A DNA stretch of 64,000 bases, taken from Galdieria sulphuraria (Eukaryota; Rhodophyta; Bangiophyceae; Galdieriales; Galdieriaceae). The notes under the pieces were generated by a model, which ran no database searches, was not told where the DNA came from, and saw nothing but the letters and a program-made list of their open reading frames with translations. A program made the translations under genes and the position numbers. The stretch is from positions 96,260-160,259 of the forward strand of contig NW_005178443.1 of NCBI RefSeq assembly GCF_000341285.1. The letters are read 5' to 3'. Below are positions 1-12,200 of the stretch, piece by piece (position 1 is the stretch's first letter; each line of letters begins with the position of its first letter).

Positions 1-1
1 C

Positions 2-838
2 CTAGGAATTGCTCCTGATTATAAAAATTATCGAGAAAGCGCCAGTCGTGGAATGAAGTCTCTACCAGGAGAAGCTTCCAAGTTTTGGAACCAAACAAGA
101 AGACCCCGTTCTCCTTCACAAGAAGATATTTCTGAAGATAGTGTCCTCGCAAAAATGGAACTAGGCTCCGGACATATCATGTCCCCAGTCTCCTCAGCAA
201 CAGATGACGATCCAAAAAATGACTTGTTTCAACCTCTTAAGACTACTGTGCTACCAGCGTATGGAAGGCAACCAAATAATTCTTGGCTCAACAAACCTAG
301 AGCAAAAAACCGAGTTGATGTGGCAGTTCAAGTTGATTTAAGTGAACGCAATACTAGAAGCACTTCCCAAGGTCATAATCCCACTCATACGAACCATTTA
401 GAGACCCTTCCTAAGGAGATCGAAGAATCATTGGATAAGGTAGACGAACAAGTAGAAACTGATGATCTAAGGCCACGGGAGTATTCACATAGACGGTTGG
501 AGCCTAGTGCGCTCCAAGAAAACTTCTTAGCTAGTCGAAGATACTCTTCCCAGTCTTCGAACAGTTTGTCACTTTCCTATGAGAACTTTAGTGGCGACAC
601 AAAAGACCTTGAGTCTGAAGCTAGAAGTCAAGGTTCATCTCAAAGTTATCACCATGAAGTACCAAGGACAACCCTAGTCAACAGCAAAAAGACGCATAAA
701 AGTTGTGAACGGCGACACTTGAACCAGCAGGGAAGTACTAGTCAGTTGTTGACGGCTGACACTGAGCTAACTGTGCCGAAAATTATTTATGCTAGTCTCT
801 CGGACGATGAAGACTACGACAACGGATACAGTAGTTGA
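2..838 (+). CDS. Unrecognised Ser-rich protein, C-terminal part (5' truncated by window edge)
   Basis: An open frame runs from the first bases of the window (frame 2) to a TGA at 836-838, so the 5' end lies outside the window. The first in-frame ATG (53) is probably internal, because the frame is open upstream of it. About 278 residues are visible. They are hydrophilic, rich in Ser, Glu and Arg, with no membrane segment, no Cys pattern and no domain I recognise, so this looks like a disordered tail. The final residues are acidic (DDEDYDNGYSS). A scaffold or regulatory role would be a guess. The next gene downstream is on the opposite strand and converges on it. Confidence 0.6.
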   Translation, partial: LGIAPDYKNYRESASRGMKSLPGEASKFWNQTRRPRSPSQEDISEDSVLAKMELGSGHIMSPVSSATDDDPKNDLFQPLKTTVLPAYGRQPNNSWLNKPRAKNRVDVAVQVDLSERNTRSTSQGHNPTHTNHLETLPKEIEESLDKVDEQVETDDLRPREYSHRRLEPSALQENFLASRRYSSQSSNSLSLSYENFSGDTKDLESEARSQGSSQSYHHEVPRTTLVNSKKTHKSCERRHLNQQGSTSQLLTADTELTVPKIIYASLSDDEDYDNGYSS

Positions 839-1239
839 ACAGGCGAGTGGAAGCAATGCAGCATTTTGTATTACCAATCCAACATAGGTGTCAATAAATA
901 TTTTTCCCATGTGATTGGATGGTTCTCGAAACCAAATTTTCCCCTCAAGTACCAACAACTAGCTTGTATACATTCACTACCAAAGAGAAACTTCATACTT
1001 TATTGCCAAAGGAGAATTGTGAGAAATTGAAGAAACTTGTCAGTAGTGAGAAGGTTTGCGACTTGAATCCAAACCCATCTCACCACAAAGAAAAAGGAAT
1101 CAAATGGCAATATGCAGCGTATTTAAAGGAACGCTCGATTTTTAGCGGGCTTGATTTACGCGCCAACACAATCCAAAGCCATACGAAAATCATCACATCT
1201 TTATTATTTATCACACAACGTAACAAAAGTGTACATTCC
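839..1239. other. Convergent intergenic region
   Basis: This lies between the 3' end of the Ser-rich gene and the stop of the minus-strand secreted-protein gene. A plus-strand open frame from 919 crosses it and runs into the other gene's last exon. It starts in a plausible ATG context but has no recognisable content, and I regard it as chance. I see no other signal. Confidence 0.5.
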
Positions 1240-2459
1240 TTACGAAAGACTCCCGTTTGGTAAGACTACAGCTGGTGGTGGTGGTAGATTAGAAAGAGAC
1301 AAGGGAAGTGTGGTTCCTTGTTTTGGCTGAGATGACTGTGCAGGAAGTGGCGCTTCAGTAGCATCCACCAGTCGTTCCTTGGAAATCTTGTATGAGTTCT
1401 TTCCAATAATATACTTTTCGAAATCATCATATGGCTCCTCTTCAATTCCATTAGCTTAAACAACTCATAGAAAAGAACTTTTCTTACCTTTTCTCGATAG
1501 ATATTCTAAAACTTGATCAAGTACCAAGTATCCAATCTGTTTCGACAACTCATCCTTATCTAAAACTACAGGGCATTAGCTATTTCAACCTCAACCAGTC
1601 TCAAAATACCTCTTGAAGATTGGGTCTGATTAGGCTCGAAAACAGTAGGAGGTCCCAGGAAATAGAAAGGCTGGTTGCTGCCTACTTGTGAGAAGGGTGG
1701 AGGTATTTCTGTTGGAACAGGAACGTCGGTAGGTAAAGCCTCGACTGGTGAGGCTAACACTGCTGTTGGCAAGGCCACTCGGATGTTATCATTGGAACCG
1801 ATATGGATCTGCAACTCTATTGTTCGACCTTGAGAAAACGACTTGGAGTCTTTCAACGGAACACGAGCAGCGTTTGGTCCCAATTGTTCTGGAGAAGGGA
1901 ATAAAAGCAAGTCAGAAGGACCTGATGTGGTTGGCTCGGGTATCAAAGTTGCTAATTGTCTCATATTTGACCAAGCATCTTGCAGAGTACTATCCATTTG
2001 CTGCTCCTCTTGTAAAGAATCAAGTTGAATTTTTTCAACTAGTTTTCTAACAATACTTTCTAGATCAGCAGATGATATTGAATTTTGCTTCGCATTATAT
2101 GAGTTTTGATGAATTATTTTTGGATAATGACTTCTTGTGACGATTTCGAAGTCTCCTTCCGAAGTTTCAACAAGGAGGGTTTCTCCTGTTGGAATCGGAG
2201 CAGGTGCTTCTGTTGGATCTGGAAACACAATAGCAACGGGAACGCCATTTGAAACAATTACTTGAGGAGATAGCTGAGACGAACCTGTCGCACTTGTGCT
2301 ATTCTACATAGAGAAGCTTAGAAAGGTGCATGAATGCGAAACTTGTCTTCTTACTTGTACTCTGTCAGTAGATAGAATGGGTGCACAATGTACATTTTGA
2401 ACTGCTAAACCTTGAAGTGATAGCAATACGATAAGTGATACAGCCACAAAGTATTTCAT
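1240..2459 (-). CDS. Unrecognised secreted protein with signal peptide (4 exons)
   Basis: Modelled as complement(join(1240..1439,1488..1565,1610..2303,2355..2459)), 358 residues; all three introns (48, 44 and 51 nt) are GT-AG and keep the frame. The start ATG at 2459 opens a clear signal peptide: Lys2, then a Val/Leu/Ile-rich core, with a likely cleavage after VHCA (about residue 26). The mature part is rich in Pro, Thr, Ser and Glu, with repeated P/T/E spacers such as PVPTEIPPP. It has a short predicted helical stretch of acidic/Leu residues around 85-120 (DLESIVRKLVEKIQL) and a second near VLDQVLEYLSRK. One N-x-S/T site follows the signal peptide directly. No enzyme domain is recognised; a wall or extracellular-matrix component is possible. 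Exon joins are inferred from frame and splice signals only. Confidence 0.68.
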
Positions 2460-3388
2460 TACAACAAGAAAATCAATTAAAGCTCGAAGGCAAGACGCTT
2501 CCAGCTATCTTTTTAAACTCACCTTGAGAAGGAAGAAAAATGCTGCCCTCCATATTTGATTTAAATAATTGTGGAAAAAAATGCACACCAAAAAAAGCAG
2601 CAGCATTGTTCTATACCCAAATTAATCCACGCAACGATTTCATATGGCAACGTGACTATGTTTTCAATATCACGGAGACAGTCTATTTCTAAGAAAATAT
2701 TGAAAAAGTCGAAGCTTTTCTAAGAAAGAATGAGAAGTCCACATGACAAGGAAACATTGAGCTGCAATATGCTGCGACTGCCTGAAAGTGAAATTTTATT
2801 TAAATAGTACCTCATATTCTACAGTCTCTTACAACCGGATATAGGCAGTTTTATACAGAATGACTTGTGAATATTTACAACAAATGGTCAAACTAGAAAA
2901 CAGAAAATTCCAACTCACAAGTTGTTGTCAACAGTTGAACAGAGGCTAGAACTAGACTCCTTGCGACATAGTGTGCACTAAAAAACCCACAACAGGTTCT
3001 TACTATCTCCGTTGTTCCTTTTATATTAAGGTTAGCTAGTGATTCATTTACATTTCTTATTATTGTGTCCATACAAATAATGGTGTGACCCAAAATTTTC
3101 TTTCTAGAAAAGATTCTTCCCAGCGGGTTTCTTATCCGTGTGTGTCGAAAAGCAGCATTGCAGCTCACTTGGGTTACTTTACAACAACTCGACTAGCTTT
3201 TTTGACACTTTTTTGGGTCCTTTTAAAAGCTTTGAATACTGTCACTTTTAGACATTACTTGTAACTAGTTTTTGTCGTGATAACTACCTACTGGGAAATT
3301 GCAACCAATAGCAGCGTGCCATTTTATGTATTTGCCAAAACTGATAAGCTAATTCGGATAATTATATTGGTCAACTATACTTTTGTGA
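2460..3388. other. Divergent intergenic region, no gene seen
   Basis: This separates the start of the secreted-protein gene (minus) from the start of the RING-protein gene (plus), so it should hold both promoters. A minus-strand open frame at 2893-3168 shows no recognisable protein features and is not called. Confidence 0.5.
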
Positions 3389-4805
3389 ATGGGAAACAGT
3401 CCTTCTTCTGCAGTTTGGGACTTCAACTCAAATAGACCACTTGGGCAATACATACGAAGGTCTGAAAGCAGTTTGAGGTTTCCAATCGCTACTGAGGATC
3501 AAGCTGGTAACTCAAGGCGAAGTAGTGGTTCAACAAGAGCCAATTCAGCGTCTGGTCGTAGCTCAAACACTGGCGTTTCCCGACATGTTCCAAGGAGAGT
3601 AACTCGTCGAAACCGCAGTCCCTCACATCATTCAGTCCATAGAGCAAGTAGGACTTCAAGAGTTGCTTTAGAAAGATTGATGGCAGAAACTAGACGAATG
3701 CATCATAGTGGTGATGGAGGAGAGAACAAGTGGACGGAAACAAAAGTGAAGCAAATGGTGGATTCTAAGTCGTTGGCTCCTCGTGACAGAGGCACTGACG
3801 AACCTATAGGGGAGAACTTGGATGAATGTCCTATCTGTTTTGCATATTTTCCTATGTTGAATACAACTTGTTGTTGTAACAAAGTAAGCATCATTTTCCA
3901 ATTATTTTTTTTATATTTAGTTGTTATAGGCTCTGTGTACCAATTGTTTCTTGCATATTCAGAGGCATGGTAAACGGAAGAGTTGTCCTTTTTGTAATCG
4001 GCCCAAATTAGAAGTCATGTTCTTTGGTCCTCGAACGGATGAAGAGCGTTTTCTAGAGTATGTAGAGGACATATCTTTAGAGTTGAGAAAGAGAGCAAGT
4101 TTGAAAGATGAAACGGAATGTGTGTCCAAAAAAGATGCTGTTTTACAAACTGATGATAATTTTATTCAGTTCGATTCAGAGGAAGACAAAAGAAGTTCAT
4201 CTTTGTCTCATTTGAGTTCTTCTTTATTGGAAAGAGTCCGGAATAGACTAGTTTTGTCGAATAATTCCGATTATTACGAGACAAAGGGTTTATCCCTTCA
4301 AAATGTTTGCAATATTCTCCAGCAAGAAGAAATTTCAGAGGAAGACTTGGCTGTCATTATAGCCTTGCATCGTTCATATATGGAACACAAATCCAAAAGC
4401 AGGGAGAGTTCAACGGAGAAGAAAGGTAATTTTTCTTTGTACTTATTTTTGAGCATGAATAGATATGATGTTGTAGATGAATCACTTGGTGGAAGTTCAC
4501 ATTCAGAACACCTAGTGGATATGGATGAAGACGACTCTAGTTTTCTTGATATATTTTCACTTTCTGGTTCGAGTAGCCATCTTTACAAGCCATCTTTGTC
4601 CACATCTTGTCCAACTCATTTCAATCAGCTCAATCAGACACGTTGTAGTGAGGATAGCGTTGCAACTGGGAATTCGTCATCCCGTCTGGTGGATATAGAA
4701 GATCCAGAAAGGTCCGAGTCTACCACATTTTACTTGGATGTACCTCCGATATCTCCCAGTCTACATTTTATGTCTAAAAGTCAGTCGAGTGAAACACAGG
4801 AATGA
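3389..4805 (+). CDS. SIP5/DA2-like RING-type zinc-finger protein
   Basis: Modelled as join(3389..3883,3930..4425,4477..4805), 439 residues. The zinc finger spans the first intron. C147 and C150 (ECPICF), C161-C163, then C168, C171, H174 or H178, C184 and C187 (SCPFC) follow the spacing of the SIP5/DA2 (GW2) RING family. The stretch after it (LEVMFFGPRTDEER) matches the family's post-RING strand. The N-terminal third is Arg/Ser-rich and disordered; the C-terminal half is acidic/Ser-rich. The N-terminus MGNSPS fits an N-myristoylation consensus (Gly2, Ser6), which would put the protein on membranes. E3 ubiquitin ligase activity is the family expectation, not shown here. The second intron (51 nt) has no stop and is a multiple of three, so an unspliced form of 456 residues would also be open. 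Confidence 0.85.
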
Positions 4806-4826
4806 TTGAACTTGTAGACAAAAGTC

Positions 4827-4844
4827 ATATATATATATATATAT
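4827..4844. repeat. (AT)9 dinucleotide repeat
   Basis: A run of alternating A and T lies 22 bases after the stop codon of the RING-protein gene, probably in its 3' UTR. Confidence 0.8.
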
Positions 4845-4901
4845 CGATGTACAAACAGTTGTAGAAACCAATGTTTTCCTTATAAAACGATTGTAATTTT
4901 A

Positions 4902-6203
4902 GTGGTACTTCAAATCCATGAATGGAAATGTTGGTGGTTGGTGGTGAAGATGCAACGAGAGTCTACCAACTGTATCACTTCCACTTCTCCTACAACTAAC
5001 AACGATACTTACTCCACAAGTTGGTTAGTCAAGTTACAAAACTGGTTTGCCTCATGGAAGCCACGAAAAACGTCACTAGTTCAACCTCCCATTTATTGTC
5101 AACAAATTGCAGAGTCTGAAACAAAACTGTTTGAAATGTTCGTACAACAACGGTGGGAACGTCGTTTTGTTGAGCTACCTAACGGAGAATTGATGAATAC
5201 GGTGATATTAGGAGACCATGATAAACCTTGCTTAGTACTCACCCCAGGTTAGGAGTATCTTCTTTGCCATTGACTTGTTTGAATTTCTGTAGGCTATTGT
5301 TCAGGTATTGGTGTGTTTGCTAGAAATTTGGATACTCTATCTCAACACTTTAGAGTATATTGTGTTGACTGGCTGGGATGTGGTGCTTCTTCCAAGCCAA
5401 AGTTTCCTTTGAAAGGAACAGTTGAACAAGCCGAGTCTTATTTTGTGGATAGTTTGGAACTGTGGAGACAACAAATGGGAGATAGTTTATCAAAGCCTTT
5501 TATCCTGGTGGGACATAGTTTAGGTGGATATTTATCTGCTGTTTATGCCAGCAAATATCCTGAAAATGTAGAACGTTTAGTATTACTGAGTCCAGTAGGA
5601 ATACCTCACGCACCAGAACAACAAACTTCATTATCATCGCCTTCACAAGCGTCCAGTGCTCAGCCTATGAAAGATGATGAAAGAGTACAGCAATATAGAA
5701 GGAAATATCGACATTGGATAGCACTGTTTACTTGGTTTTGGAAACATGATATTACTCCTCACTCTGTTTTGAGAGTCACAGGTCCCTATTTTGGTCGTTG
5801 GTTGACTATGAAATATGCCCATCGTCGTTTTCAACATTGCTTACCTGAAGCAGCTCGTGTACAAGTTGCAGAATATGTTTATGAAATGTGTGTGAGAGGA
5901 ACGCCTAGTGGAGAATATGCTTTGAATGCTATTTTGCTTCCTGGTGCTTGGGCAAAACAACCTTTATGTGATCGTTGGGATAAAGTTCGAGTACCAACGA
6001 TATTCATTTATGGTGAACAGGATTGGATGGACTATCGTGCTGCACTGGCATTGAAACAACAATACAATTCCTTTATTACGGATATTCGAAGAGTACCTTT
6101 TGCTGGTCATTATCTATTTTTGGAAAATCCTCAGGACTTTCACAAACAATTTTTGGAAGCTTTGAATAGTACAACGTTATCTCATGAAGAGTCAACTACT
6201 TGA
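4902..6203 (+). CDS. ABHD4/ABHD5 (CGI-58)-type alpha/beta hydrolase
   Basis: Modelled as join(4902..5247,5293..6203), 418 residues from the ATG at 4902; a second in-frame ATG at 4950 would give 402 and is equally possible. The fold markers are in order: LTPGYCSG (oxyanion region), DWLGCGAS, the nucleophile elbow GHSLGG with Ser191, the acid in YGEQDWMD, and the catalytic His in FAGHYLF. Plant and animal CGI-58/ABHD4 relatives act on lysophospholipids or as lipase coactivators. Serine is kept here, unlike human ABHD5 where it is Asn, so hydrolase activity is plausible. The HX4D acyltransferase motif of the family reads HYLFLE, with Glu in place of Asp. The 3' end of the coding region overlaps the BRR2 coding region on the other strand by 22 bp. 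Confidence 0.88.
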
Positions 6204-9200
6204 ATGGAAATAGATTCTTCTTGATCAACTCCTAAATAGGAGTCGCAAATTAAATATAAAATATATTCATGACTACCTATTTCGTTAGGTGCCATCCATT
6301 CTAACTTGACTTGGTTACTCTTTCCACCTCCTTTAATGACCAAACGCTTAATAGCAACCAGAGTTTGACTACTTCCCAACTCGCCTACTAATAACCACCA
6401 ACTTTCTTCTTTCTTTTCTGGAAAACGAGTACTATAAGCAATGGGATGATCGGCAACCTCTTCCGTTGTCTCTTCTTCTTCTTCTCGTGTTAATTGGGCA
6501 ACTAAACGAATAGTGGAACCAGGATAAACCACCTCTGATGAAGAGCTTTCTTCACAAATAAGCTGAAAACTCAAATCAACGTTGGGATAAGCTGCACAAG
6601 CGTCAACAATATCCGCAATCTGTTGCCTACTCAAACCTTGCAATGACTGTCTACGTTGTTCATCTTCCATTTCCATAAAATCAAAAACGCTTTCAACTCC
6701 CATCTCCTTCAACTGATCACAACGCTCCTTATCCATATGTGGCAACTGCAGAAGCAAAGAATCTCTTTCCCACATTCCTTGAATAATCATTTGACACGTT
6801 TCCATTGCTGCCAATGCTGCCTTCAAATAACCAGCAGAACTAATAACATCCACCAAGGCTTGAATCAATCGAGGTGCACCAGCTATAACTACTTCCCTAT
6901 CTTCTGCTAATTCTCCTTTTAATGGAATTCTAGAAAAATGAGACTGGAAAAGAATATGAGTTTTCACATGGGGATCTGCATATCTTACAACTCCTCCACT
7001 ACTTCCAATAGGAGCATATGGTGCATGACTAGCTATCTTTCTCAAAACTTCATCTTCACCTACTCTTATGGGTACCGTATAATATTCAGATGCTGAAGAT
7101 AATACTTCAAGAAGACCTCTTAAACGAATCTTTTCACTTATACTCGATGCAAATAATTCTACAGTAGTATAACGTATATAATAAAATGCCGCTATCATAC
7201 CCAAATTAAGTGGACCTATTGCAGTATCTGCATCTTCCTTTCTACTTGGCATCTCGTCAGTCATCTCTTCATCTTGCTTCTCTTCAAAACCTTCTAAAGC
7301 AACACATTTGCAATTCTCCAATTCATTTAAAGCATTATCAATACATTCTGATAAATGGTCACTGATATGTTTCGGAGTTGCCCCAGTTATTCCATAGTAA
7401 TTGGGATTTTGTGCCAATCGTCGATAATACAAAGTCCATGTAATCAAGTCTACAGCATCTTGCTTCGTTTCTACAATATGCGATGCAACTTCTGCATTTA
7501 ACAAGTCCGCCAGAATCATATCTAAATGAGACTCCACAGGCAGAGGATCTTTTAAGAATTTTTGATAATATTCTTTGCTCGAAGGATCCGTCAATATAAC
7601 ACATGTACCACTGACATCTTCTAGTGGTCTACCTGCACGTCCCATCATACGCATAATATCGGCAACTGCATAATCTGAACGTCTCAATGCATCACTATAA
7701 CCACCAACGCTACTAGAGCCTCCAGCTCCACCAAATGAAGTTCCAGCGATAATCACTGTTTGTGCACATACTGAAGACGTCCATGTAAAAGCTTCAGTAG
7801 TGATTAGCAGTCGACAAGCACCTGTTCCGAATAATTTTTCGACGAGTTTTTGGTCATAGTTATCCATCGACTCATGACAGAACAATATTCCCATAGACAT
7901 ACATTCTTTAAGAGATGAACTTTTCACCTCCTGCTTTAAGGGTTCTATATCTTGTTGAGATAAACTAAGGAAGTCAAGTTGCTGTGTAGATAGATTATAT
8001 ATCAATTCTGTCGCAAGTGCCCTCGTTAGTCTACGAGAAGGGACAAAAATAATGACAGAAGACGCAGTGTTGTTCCAATACTTCCTTAGTAATGATGAAA
8101 TAGGACGAACCATTGCTGCTGCTGCAGCTGAGACTGAACCGCTAAATGCATCCAATCCAAATCCAAATCCTGTTCCTCCAAACTCATTTGATTGAATATG
8201 AGTAACTAGAGGTATAGGTCGAGCACTATGATGAAAAGTGAAAATATACTGGGAAGGTACAAATAGCCAATCACCCAAATCTCTGGCATTCGCAATGGGA
8301 TCTGAAAGACCAATCATTCGACAAGGTTTTCCTCCCGCCGCTGAGACTTGATGAGACATGAGACGCATTCTTGAACAAGAAATTTCCATTGCCACACCAT
8401 TTACTGCATTTCTATTACCAATACCACCCCCAATTCCACAACTTACCAAATGTAAGTCGTCAATAATGAATAGAGAAACTTGACGAACTGCTTTGCGATG
8501 TTTCCACCTACGAGAAAGGGCATCCCAACGCTCCGGCGTGGCAATCAACACTGAACCTGGAACCGCCAAATAGCCAAGATCAATGGTGGACTCCCCCGTC
8601 ATATAATGTACTGAAAACCCTAATACTTGGGCTAATCCCAAATTCAACTCTTCCAAACGACGTTGTGCCAAATCTTCTTTGGCTACGACATAAACTGCCG
8701 TCGCAGCAGGATCTAAAGCAAAAAGTCTGCCCAGTGCAAGTTCTATTAGGACCAATCTGCCCGAACCAGGAGGAGAAGCAACGAAAATATTTTCATTTGT
8801 CTTAAATATAGCCGCAAATGTTTGGGTTTGTATTGGATTGAAATGTTCAAATGACTTTGAAAAATGAGCTTCCAATCCACTCAAAACATACCACATGGCT
8901 TCAGTTTCTTTTTCGAGAGGAGAACGAAATGCACTATATACAGACAAAGGTTGCATATCCAAAAGATCTGTAAAAGGAGAAAATTTGGATGGAAGAATAA
9001 GATGCTTAAAGGAAACTGGCAATGTGACTTCAGGAGATATCCATCGATCACTAATACATCGTATGAAGTATTGGGGAGGTAAAGGATCCAAAACTGGGAC
9101 AATAAAGGCTACAGTATGTTCCTCTTGGCTTAAACTTGCACGAAGATAAAAAGGCTCTACATGCAATAAGTTCTCTCCATCAGGATCCTCGACCCATATC

Positions 9201-12200
9201 CAAAAAGGTTCTCCTGCACCATGAACCTTGGAATCAAAAAGAAAATCCGGAGTCAACGTCAATTCCATGCGAATCGTTGAGCGAGTTATGGGTTGAACAT
9301 GAACCGCCAGTTCCATTCTGGGCAATAAATGCAAAAGACGATGAATCGTCTTACCATCCTTAGGACTTCGGAACAGCTCTCCCAACTCGGCAGGAGATAA
9401 ATCCAAGTACTGTTCGATTTCCAAATCCGTTTTTCTTTCAATTCGCTTCAATACTTCTTCAGGAAGATGCGAAGAGAACTGTCGAAGAGGCGTATGCGAA
9501 TGTGGCCAAATTCGTCGATCAATCGCTTTTGCTAAATTCAAACAACGAAGAGATACTTGAGCATATCTACGACGTAAGGAAATTTCAAATAGTGCTCTTG
9601 CAAGTCTTCCAGCCGATTGTGAAATGAAAACAGCATCAGCAGCTAAAGCTAGACCTTCCAATTTCAATTTGGAAATATAACTTTGTAACAAAACATTCGC
9701 TTTTGCAGTTGGCTCATCTAAAGACTCTTTGATGGGAATAGGAGTCCGTTCCGCTAATCTTTCGAGCTCAAGTTTCTCTTCTTCTCTTACTCTCATAAAG
9801 CAAAATTCACTCGACAAAGTAATTAGTCTACATATATCTACTTCAGTTAAATTCAAAGATATATTTTCCGAATAGATTGTGGCAGTATGGTAAGTTACAT
9901 AATAACGAGCAGCTACTCTTCCTAAATCTGTGGGCTGTATACTTCCGGAACGTTTTTCATATCTTATCAGGCCAGCATTATCTAAAGTTACAGCTGCCGA
10001 ATGTACTAATTGAAGACGTCTCTGTTTCAAGGTTGGGTCCTGTTTCACCAACTCTGGAGTGATTCCATATAAAACGGGATTCTTTAACATTCTTACAAAC
10101 AAATAAGTATAACTCAACCAGTCTGCACAGTCTTCCAAGTCATGCACTGTTCCCAAAGCAATTTCAGCATTCATAAAGTCAGCCAAACGTGCAATCATCT
10201 GACTTTCGATAGGGAGCTGCGTATTCAGCAAAGACAAATAATACTGTAGTTCATTTGCAGATGTAATGATAATACCTTTGCCTGAAGTATCGTACTGAGG
10301 TCTACCCGCTCTTCCCATCATTTGCATAACATCCATCGCTGACAGTTCCGTCCATTTAGCCTTTTCCGGAGAATAGACTTGAGTTCCTTTAATGATAACT
10401 GTATGTGCAGGTAAATTAACACCCCAAGCAAGGGTTGCCGTACTCACTAGGCAACGAATGTGTCCATCAGCAAACAAGTCTTCGACCAAGGTTCGATCAC
10501 TTCTAGTCAAGCCTGCGTGATGAATAGCGAATCCATGAGTTAAGAGTCCTGCCAACTGTTGATTCTTTACGTTTTCCAGTTCAGACTTGATTATTTCCGC
10601 AGAAGCAGAACCTGGAGTTAAAAATGAGTCAAATATATTCTCTTGAACAGCCATGTCTCTAAAATAACTGGCAGTTTTCGCCGTTTCCTTTCGAGAATGA
10701 ACGAAAACCAATATCTGTTGATGTTGTGACGCGCCTCCCATTATTTCTTGTTTCACCTTTTGATAAGCAATTTCATTCATTGCTTGATATCTTTTCAATG
10801 CACTTTTCACAGTTACTCCTACAAATTCTTGCTGCAAAGGAACAGGCCGATATGAATTGTCAAAGTAAAATAGGCCAACATTGGGATCTACTTTCATAAA
10901 CACACTAACATCGTGGTAATTTGGCAAAGTAGCAGAAAGACCAACAAGGCGACAATTCCAGTTGGATGTTTCCATCGACCGAATAGTTCGTGCAACAATA
11001 GACTCCAAGACGGGACCTAAATGAAATCATATTAGAAAATCCCATCCTTTCCACCTCAAAGTTCTTACCTCTTTCATCATGCAACAGATGAATTTCGTCG
11101 ATAATCAAAAGTTTCACATAATCTACTACAGCTCTTTCTCCTGTCTTTCTGGTTACAATATCCCACTTTTCAGGTGTTGTCACAATGACGGATGTTTCCA
11201 TGATTTCCTTCCATGTCATACTCACATCTCCCGTCAATTCATGGACCGTTAAACCTAAGTAAGATAACCTCCTATCCAAATTGCCAACCACTTCTGCAAC
11301 AAGTGCTTTCATTGGAGCTACATAAACTGCTTTGAATGACTCAAGACTTTCGTCTCCTTCCTCCAAAGCTTGACTGATTAACCTTAAAATACTCAGAACT
11401 GCAACATTGGTTTTGCCAGAACCCGTTGGGGCACATAACAATAAATTCTCATCGCTCTCAAAAGCAGCTTTGTACAATTGAGACTGAATACGGTTGAGTG
11501 AACGCATGCCTTTGAACGCCTCACGAGCCCACTCCGGAAGTTGTTCAATTGGAACCAACTTCTCATCTCCCGAGACAGGCTTTGATTTGGGAGCAGGAAC
11601 ATAAACTTCTTCATAATCCTTTTTCTGAACTCTGACAGAACCTTTTGGAAGCTCTACCTTTGCAATGGACATAAAATGTGAACCTCCTTGAAGTGCAAGA
11701 GATTCTAAGTCGACAACAGGTAATATATTACTATCAGAATTCAATGCAGAACGTTCTCTATCATGTTTCATGGTAGCTTTCGTATCCAACATGCGCTTAT
11801 CCTCTTGCATTACATTGTCTTCACTTACAAGTTCCTCTAAGATTCCAGACAATTGAGGATCATCCTTCATCTTTCCTTGCAATATCTTGCGCTCGTCCTC
11901 ACTTGATGATAAAGCTAGCTTTGTGCAATAAACTATTTTCCAACGATTGATAAGCAACTTTTTTACCAACTCAAATTTATCAAAGCCCAGCAAAAGCACA
12001 AGTTGATTTTCACACTCTCTAATATTCATACTTTCATCCGAAAGAATGCGAAAAACTTGTTCTGCCACTTGGCGACTCTTATCCACATCTGAATAGTGCT
12101 TCACCAAACTTCGCTGTAACCAGTAACCGTCAATCTCACGGACGTGAACATAATATCTCGACTCGGCGTTGTCCTTCGTATCTATTTCACTTGGGACGTT

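Noticed and set aside
919-1263. Plus-strand open frame of 114 codons
   Set aside because: It runs into the last exon of the minus-strand secreted-protein gene and has no recognisable content; the minus-strand model explains the 3' part.
2893-3168. Minus-strand open frame of 91 codons between two divergent genes
   Set aside because: Mixed composition, no signal peptide or motif, and it lies in the expected promoter region.
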